Part shown: piece after piece, positions 34,005 through 37,870 of the stretch
Layout: each line of letters opens with the position of its first letter
Numbering within the stretch: the first letter of the stretch is position 1
Source: Bacillota bacterium
Lineage (GTDB): Bacteria > Bacillota > Clostridia > Oscillospirales > Acutalibacteraceae
Assembly: GCA_029780875.1 (NCBI GenBank)
Contig: JAKOXU010000093.1
Location: 1 to 37,870 of the forward strand
DNA: 37,870 bases
Reading direction: 5' to 3'
The notes under the pieces: generated by a model
The model's input: the letters and a program-made list of their open reading frames with translations, nothing else
Told to the model about the DNA's origin: nothing
Database searches by the model: none
Translations under genes and position numbers: made by a program

Positions 34005-34838
34005 ATGCCAATTATAAATTATAAGCCCACTACTGCGGGCAGGCGCAATATGTCGGTTACCGACTATTCGGTTTTGTCTAAAGTAAAGCCCGAAAGGAGC
34101 CTCCTTGCACCCCTTCACAAAAAGTCGGGCAGGAACAGTCAAGGCAAAATCACAGTGCGTCACCGCGGGGGCGGAAATCGCAGAAAGTACAGGATTATTG
34201 ATTTTAAAAGAGATAAGCATGATATGAAGGCTACCGTGCTGTCCATCGAGTATGATCCCAACCGCAGCGCTCATATCGCCCTTGTTCAGTATGAGGACGG
34301 GGAGAAAAGATATATAATTGCTCCTTTGGGACTTAAAGTGGGCGACACCATCGAATCCGGCGACAATGCAGACATTATGCCCGGAAACGCGTTGCCCCTT
34401 TCAAGGATACCGGTCGGTACCTTTGTGCACAACATTGAGCTCCATCCCGGTAAAGGCGGGCAGTTGGCCCGGGCTGCCGGTAACCTGGCACAGCTCATGG
34501 CTAAAGAGGGCAGGTACGCCCTGTTGAGGCTGCCTTCCGGAGAACTCAGGAATGTGCCTCAGGAGTGCATGGCTACCATCGGACAAGTGGGCAACATTGA
34601 CCATGAGAATGTCAAGATTGGCAAGGCGGGCAGAACACGCCACCTTGGAATCCGTCCCACCGTACGCGGTTCCGCCATGAACCCTGTCGACCATCCCCAC
34701 GGCGGCGGCGAAGGCAAGTCCCCCGTTGGTATGCCGTCTCCTGTATCGCCTTGGGGCAAACCCACGCTGGGCTATAAGACCCGCGCGAAGCGCAACCGCT
34801 CCGATAAGTTTATAGTCAAGCGCAGAGGCGTAAAATAA
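34005..34838 (+). CDS. rplB: 50S ribosomal protein L2
   Basis: 277 residues, full length. [19 protein letters not shown] and the C-terminal [14 protein letters not shown] identify uL2. The histidine in the latter segment lies near the peptidyl transferase centre. ATG at 34005; GAGGAGAG lies about 12 nt upstream, and a GTG at 33993 is too close to that site. Confidence 0.98.
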   Translation: MPIINYKPTTAGRRNMSVTDYSVLSKVKPERSLLAPLHKKSGRNSQGKITVRHRGGGNRRKYRIIDFKRDKHDMKATVLSIEYDPNRSAHIALVQYEDGEKRYIIAPLGLKVGDTIESGDNADIMPGNALPLSRIPVGTFVHNIELHPGKGGQLARAAGNLAQLMAKEGRYALLRLPSGELRNVPQECMATIGQVGNIDHENVKIGKAGRTRHLGIRPTVRGSAMNPVDHPHGGGEGKSPVGMPSPVSPWGKPTLGYKTRAKRNRSDKFIVKRRGVK

Positions 34839-34859
34839 GGTTGAAAGGAGCAAGGTAGT

Positions 34860-35138
34860 ATGGGTAGAAGTTTGAAAAAGGGTCCTTATGTGCACCCTTC
34901 TTTGATGAAAAAGATAAAAGCCATGAATGAGACCGGCGAAAAGAGAATTGTTAAGACTTGGAGCCGCGCGTCCACCATCTTCCCCGAATTTGTGGGGCAC
35001 ACTATCGCCGTCCATGACGGGCGCAAACATGTGCCGGTTTATGTTACCGAGGATATGGTGGGCCACAGGTTGGGTGAGTTTGCGCCTACCAGAACCTTTA
35101 AGGGACATGCCGGCTCAAAGACCAGCGGGTCCAAGTAG
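34860..35138 (+). CDS. rpsS: 30S ribosomal protein S19
   Basis: 92 residues, beginning [17 protein letters not shown]-like [20 protein letters not shown] is the uS19 core, and it ends near the conserved [20 protein letters not shown] precedes it. Confidence 0.98.
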   Translation: MGRSLKKGPYVHPSLMKKIKAMNETGEKRIVKTWSRASTIFPEFVGHTIAVHDGRKHVPVYVTEDMVGHRLGEFAPTRTFKGHAGSKTSGSK

Positions 35139-35158
35139 GGCTTGAAAGGAGTAATACC

Positions 35159-35500
35159 ATGGAAGTATTGGAAGCTAAAGCACATTTAAGGTATGCCCGT
35201 ATCTCTCCCAGAAAGGTGAAGATAGTGCTCGACCTTATCAGAAATCAGGATGTGGATAAGGCCTTTGCTATTCTGAAATTCACCCCGAAAGCTGCTTGCG
35301 GGTACCTGTTAAAGCTGCTCAAGTCCTGTGTGGCAAACGCCGAACAGAAAAATATGGATGTCTCAAGGCTTTATATTTCCGAATGCCATGTGAGCCCCGG
35401 TCCCATCCTCAAACGCATTCGCCCCAGAGCTCAAGGCCGTGCGTACAGGGTTGAGAAGAAGACTTCTCATGTCACCTTGATACTCAGGGAAAAGGAATAA
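35159..35500 (+). CDS. rplV: 50S ribosomal protein L22
   Basis: 113 residues. YARISPRKVKIVLDLIRN near the start and PRAQGRAYRVEKKTSH, the tunnel-lining beta hairpin, identify uL22. GAAAGGAG precedes the ATG. It lies 20 nt after rpsS. Confidence 0.98.
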   Translation: MEVLEAKAHLRYARISPRKVKIVLDLIRNQDVDKAFAILKFTPKAACGYLLKLLKSCVANAEQKNMDVSRLYISECHVSPGPILKRIRPRAQGRAYRVEKKTSHVTLILREKE

Positions 35501-35516
35501 GGAGAGGAGATAGAGT

Positions 35517-36185
35517 ATGGGTCAGAAAATACATCCGCACGGTTTAAGAGTGGGAATTATCAGGGACTGGAATTCCCGCTGGTTTGCCAAGGACGACAAA
35601 GAGTTCGCCAAAAATGTTATTGAGGACTATAACCTCAGGAAGATATTGCTGAAGCAGCTTGCCCCTGCCGGGGTGCCTTCCGTTGAGATTGAAAGGGACG
35701 CTTCCCGAGTCAGGATCAACATTTACTGCGCAAAGCCCGGTATTGTCATAGGCAAGGGCGGCGCCGAAATCGAGAAGCTGCGCAAGCAGTGCGAGGCTTT
35801 CCTCAATAAGCAGGTAGTTATCAATATTATTGAAATAAAGAACCCCAATCTCAATGCGCAGTTGGTGGCAGAGTCCATCGCAGCGCAGCTTGAGAAGAGA
35901 GTGTCCTTCCGCCGCGCCATGAAGCAGGCTATCGGCCGCTGCATGAAGATGGGTGCAAAGGGCATCAAGACACAAGTTTCCGGCCGTTTGGGCGGCGCTG
36001 AAATTGCTCGTACAGAGCACTATCATGAGGGAACTATTCCGCTGCAGACCATCAGGGCTGATATTGATTACGGCTTTGCCGAAGCCCATACCACCTACGG
36101 CCGTATCGGCTGCAAGGTGTGGATCTATAAGGGCGAAGTTCTGAGCGATGGGTCTGCTTCCCGCAAGGAAGGGGGCAACAAGTAA
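35517..36185 (+). CDS. rpsC: 30S ribosomal protein S3
   Basis: 222 residues, starting [17 protein letters not shown] domain contains [13 protein letters not shown]. The C-terminal half has [16 protein letters not shown], typical of uS3. Its TAA shares one base with the rplP start. Confidence 0.98.
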   Translation: MGQKIHPHGLRVGIIRDWNSRWFAKDDKEFAKNVIEDYNLRKILLKQLAPAGVPSVEIERDASRVRINIYCAKPGIVIGKGGAEIEKLRKQCEAFLNKQVVINIIEIKNPNLNAQLVAESIAAQLEKRVSFRRAMKQAIGRCMKMGAKGIKTQVSGRLGGAEIARTEHYHEGTIPLQTIRADIDYGFAEAHTTYGRIGCKVWIYKGEVLSDGSASRKEGGNK

Positions 36186-36613
36186 TGTTAATGCCGAAAC
36201 GCGTTAAATACCGTAAAGTGCAAAGGGGCCGCATGAAGGGCAGGGCTTCCCGCGGCAATACAATTGACTATGGAAAGTACGGCCTTGTGGCTATGGAGCC
36301 GGCATGGATTACTTCTAACCAGATTGAGGCTGCCCGTATCGCCTTGACCCGTTACATCAAGCGCGGCGGTCAGGTTTGGATAAAGGTTTTCCCCGACAAG
36401 CCGGTTACCGCTAAGCCTGCCGAGACCCGAATGGGTTCCGGTAAGGGCTCCCCGGAATATTGGGTGGCTGTTGTCAAGCCGGACAGGGTGCTTTTTGAAC
36501 TGGACGGCGTTGATGAAGAAGTTGCCCGCGAAGCTATGAGATTGGCTGCCAGCAAACTTCCCATTAAGTGCAAGTTTGTTGTCAAGGCTGAAACGGAGGG
36601 CGATAACGCATGA
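36185..36613 (+). CDS. rplP: 50S ribosomal protein L16
   Basis: 142 residues, starting [19 protein letters not shown] as usual for uL16. [17 protein letters not shown] is the tRNA-near loop. It overlaps rpsC by 1 base and rpmC by 4 (ATGA), indicating coupled translation through this part of the operon. Confidence 0.98.
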   Translation: MLMPKRVKYRKVQRGRMKGRASRGNTIDYGKYGLVAMEPAWITSNQIEAARIALTRYIKRGGQVWIKVFPDKPVTAKPAETRMGSGKGSPEYWVAVVKPDRVLFELDGVDEEVAREAMRLAASKLPIKCKFVVKAETEGDNA

Positions 36614-36807
36614 AAGCCAAGGAGTTAAGAGATTTGTCCGTAAATGAGCTGAAAGATAAGCTTAATGATCTGAAGGCTGAGCTTTTTAACCTTAGGTTTC
36701 AGCATTCCATAAACCAGTTGGACAATCCCATGCGTCTTAACCATGTAAAAAAAGATATCGCTCGCATTAAAACAATTTTGCGCGAGAATGAGCTCAAGGA
36801 GGGTTAA
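36610..36807 (+). CDS. rpmC: 50S ribosomal protein L29
   Basis: 65 residues, two-helix protein uL29 at the tunnel exit. [20 protein letters not shown] is the characteristic first helix and RIKTILRE the C-terminal part. Confidence 0.97.
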   Translation: MKAKELRDLSVNELKDKLNDLKAELFNLRFQHSINQLDNPMRLNHVKKDIARIKTILRENELKEG

Positions 36808-36813
36808 GGCTAT

Positions 36814-37068
36814 ATGGATAGGAATCTGAGGAAAACAAGGGTTGGCAAGGTTGTCAGCGATAAAATGGACAAGACCGTTGTTGTGGTGGTTGAGTCAAGG
36901 GTCTTGCATCCCCTTTACAATAAGATTGTCAAACAGACCAAGAAGTTTAAGGTTCACGACGAAAACAACGAGTGCAAGATTGGCGATAAGGTTTTAATTA
37001 TGGAGACCCGGCCTCTTTCTAAAGATAAAAGATGGCGTTTGGTTGAAATTATCGAAAAAGCCAAGTAA
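36814..37068 (+). CDS. rpsQ: 30S ribosomal protein S17
   Basis: 84-residue OB-fold protein uS17. [19 protein letters not shown] at the N-terminus and [15 protein letters not shown] near the end are typical. AAGGAGGG lies in the end of rpmC. Confidence 0.97.
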   Translation: MDRNLRKTRVGKVVSDKMDKTVVVVVESRVLHPLYNKIVKQTKKFKVHDENNECKIGDKVLIMETRPLSKDKRWRLVEIIEKAK

Positions 37069-37101
37069 AATTTTCGCTCCCATGGGGAAGGAGGAAGCAC
37101 T

Positions 37102-37470
37102 GTGATTCAACAAGAGAGCATACTCACGGTTGCCGACAATACCGGCGCAAAAGAAATCAAATGCATTCGCGTGCTGGGCGGCTCCGGAAAAAGGTATGCC
37201 AATATCGGCGATATTATTATAGCATCGGTTAAAAAGGTTACCCCGGGCGGCGCCGTTAAAAAAGGCGATGTTGTCAAAGCCGTGGTTGTGCGATCCGCTT
37301 TCGGGATGCGCCGTGATGACGGCTCATATATCAGGTTTGATGACAATGCTGCAGTTATAATTAGAGATGATAATAATCCGAGGGGTACGCGTATTTTTGG
37401 CCCGGTCGCAAGAGAGCTTCGTGAGAAGAACTTTTCGAAGATTTTGAGTCTTGCCCCGGAGGTACTCTGA
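37102..37470 (+). CDS. rplN: 50S ribosomal protein L14
   Basis: 122 residues, standard for uL14. It begins with a GTG and reads [30 protein letters not shown] near the C-terminus is family-typical. GGAAGGAGG is 7-8 nt upstream of the GTG. Confidence 0.97.
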   Translation: MIQQESILTVADNTGAKEIKCIRVLGGSGKRYANIGDIIIASVKKVTPGGAVKKGDVVKAVVVRSAFGMRRDDGSYIRFDDNAAVIIRDDNNPRGTRIFGPVARELREKNFSKILSLAPEVL

Positions 37471-37486
37471 TGGGAGGGTTATTAAA

Positions 37487-37813
37487 GTGAGAAAAAAGGT
37501 ACATGTAAAAACAGGCGATACCGTTTATGTCATCAGCGGCAGAGATAAGGGTAAAAAGGGCAAGGTGCTCGAGGTCAGCCCCAAGGAAGGTAAAATCATC
37601 GTTGAGGGCGTCAGCATCGTTAACAAGCATGTTAAGCCCAGAAAAATGGGAGACCCGGGCGGAATTATCAAGGCGGAAGCCCCGATCTACGCCTGCAAGG
37701 TCATGCCTGTATGCCCCAACTGCGGCAAACCCACCAGAGTGGGGCATATGGTCTCTAGTGACGGCAAGAAGTACCGCGTTTGCAAGAGAAAAGATTGCGG
37801 CGAAACTTTTTAA
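37487..37813 (+). CDS. rplX: 50S ribosomal protein L24
   Basis: 108 residues with an N-terminal KOW motif ([19 protein letters not shown]) that starts 50S assembly. The C-terminal tail keeps cysteines in CPNCGKP and CKRKDCGE, a zinc-ribbon-like pattern found in some bacterial L24. The start is GTG at 37487, with GGGAGGG 8 nt upstream; the frame is open to 37451, inside rplN. Confidence 0.96.
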   Translation: MRKKVHVKTGDTVYVISGRDKGKKGKVLEVSPKEGKIIVEGVSIVNKHVKPRKMGDPGGIIKAEAPIYACKVMPVCPNCGKPTRVGHMVSSDGKKYRVCKRKDCGETF

Positions 37814-37825
37814 GGAGGAATAAGC

Positions 37826-37870
37826 ATGGCAAGGCTCAAGGACTATTATAAGAGCGAAGTCGCTCCTGCC
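37826..37870 (+). CDS. rplE: 50S ribosomal protein L5, 5' end only
   Basis: AAGGAGG lies 7 nt before an ATG at 37826. The first 15 residues, MARLKDYYKSEVAPA, match uL5 N-termini, and rplE is the next gene expected after rplX. The gene is cut by the window edge, not truncated biologically as far as can be seen. Confidence 0.9.
   Translation, partial: MARLKDYYKSEVAPA

Noticed and set aside
1-37870. CRISPR arrays, tRNA or rRNA genes, insertion sequences, phage genes, defence systems
   Set aside because: None seen on either strand; all larger frames belong to recognisable chromosomal genes, and the only exact repeats are the short ones listed.

Overview
The window is a chromosomal segment from a low-skew-free-living or gut-type Firmicute, most likely a member of the Clostridia. 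This rests on the gene content and order: ylxM-ffh-rpsP-khpA-rimM-trmD, a canonical S10 ribosomal operon, a single-chain clostridial-size PurL, a KamA-family radical SAM enzyme, sodium-pump decarboxylase subunits, HPr with both His15 and Ser46, and a PdaB-like deacetylase. Strong Shine-Dalgarno sites and frequent GTG/TTG starts fit too. The species cannot be named from the sequence. No tRNA, rRNA, CRISPR array, insertion sequence or phage gene was seen. It reads as core chromosome, not as a mobile island.

Layout. 1-3944: a KamA-like radical SAM enzyme behind a structured leader, an acyl-ACP thioesterase, and the gamma and beta subunits of a Na+-translocating decarboxylase, ending in a strong terminator. 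4141-6271 (minus strand): an FAD oxidoreductase related to UDP-galactopyranose mutase, and a GtrA-type membrane protein. 6309-6552: a strong promoter followed by a roughly 200-nt RNA that folds back on itself, possibly 6S RNA. 6593-8386: rmlA and a polysaccharide deacetylase. 8786-14002: a PucR/CdaR-type regulator, then ftsE-ftsX, an EnvC-like M23 activator and a Ctp protease, a cell-wall remodelling operon. 14354-18876: greA, lysS, a one-TM hypothetical protein and ilvD. 19003-19334: a small secreted protein broken by a frameshift in a T run. 19543-21186 (minus): rsmD-coaD-coiled-coil protein. 21230-24869: the SRP/ribosome maturation operon ylxM-ffh-rpsP-khpA-rimM-trmD. 25073-25557: HPr as a single-gene unit. 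25651-31388: uvrC and purL. 31682-end: the S10 operon rpsJ-rplC-rplD-rplW-rplB-rpsS-rplV-rpsC-rplP-rpmC-rpsQ-rplN-rplX and the start of rplE.

The genes work in a few functional groups: envelope polysaccharide synthesis (rmlA, the UGM-like flavoprotein, GtrA), division-linked peptidoglycan hydrolysis (FtsEX with its M23 partner), protein targeting and ribosome building (SRP operon, S10 operon), and housekeeping metabolism (ilvD, purL, coaD).

The most interesting signals are in RNA and not in proteins. They are a 7-bp pseudoknot candidate in the leader of the KamA-like gene, the 6S-like RNA at 6344-6552, an S10-operon leader with a terminator and a matching antiterminator, and a pair of mutually exclusive hairpins over the rplC ribosome-binding site. 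I found no clear new multi-protein system. All RNA structures were paired by eye and need folding and comparative checks.
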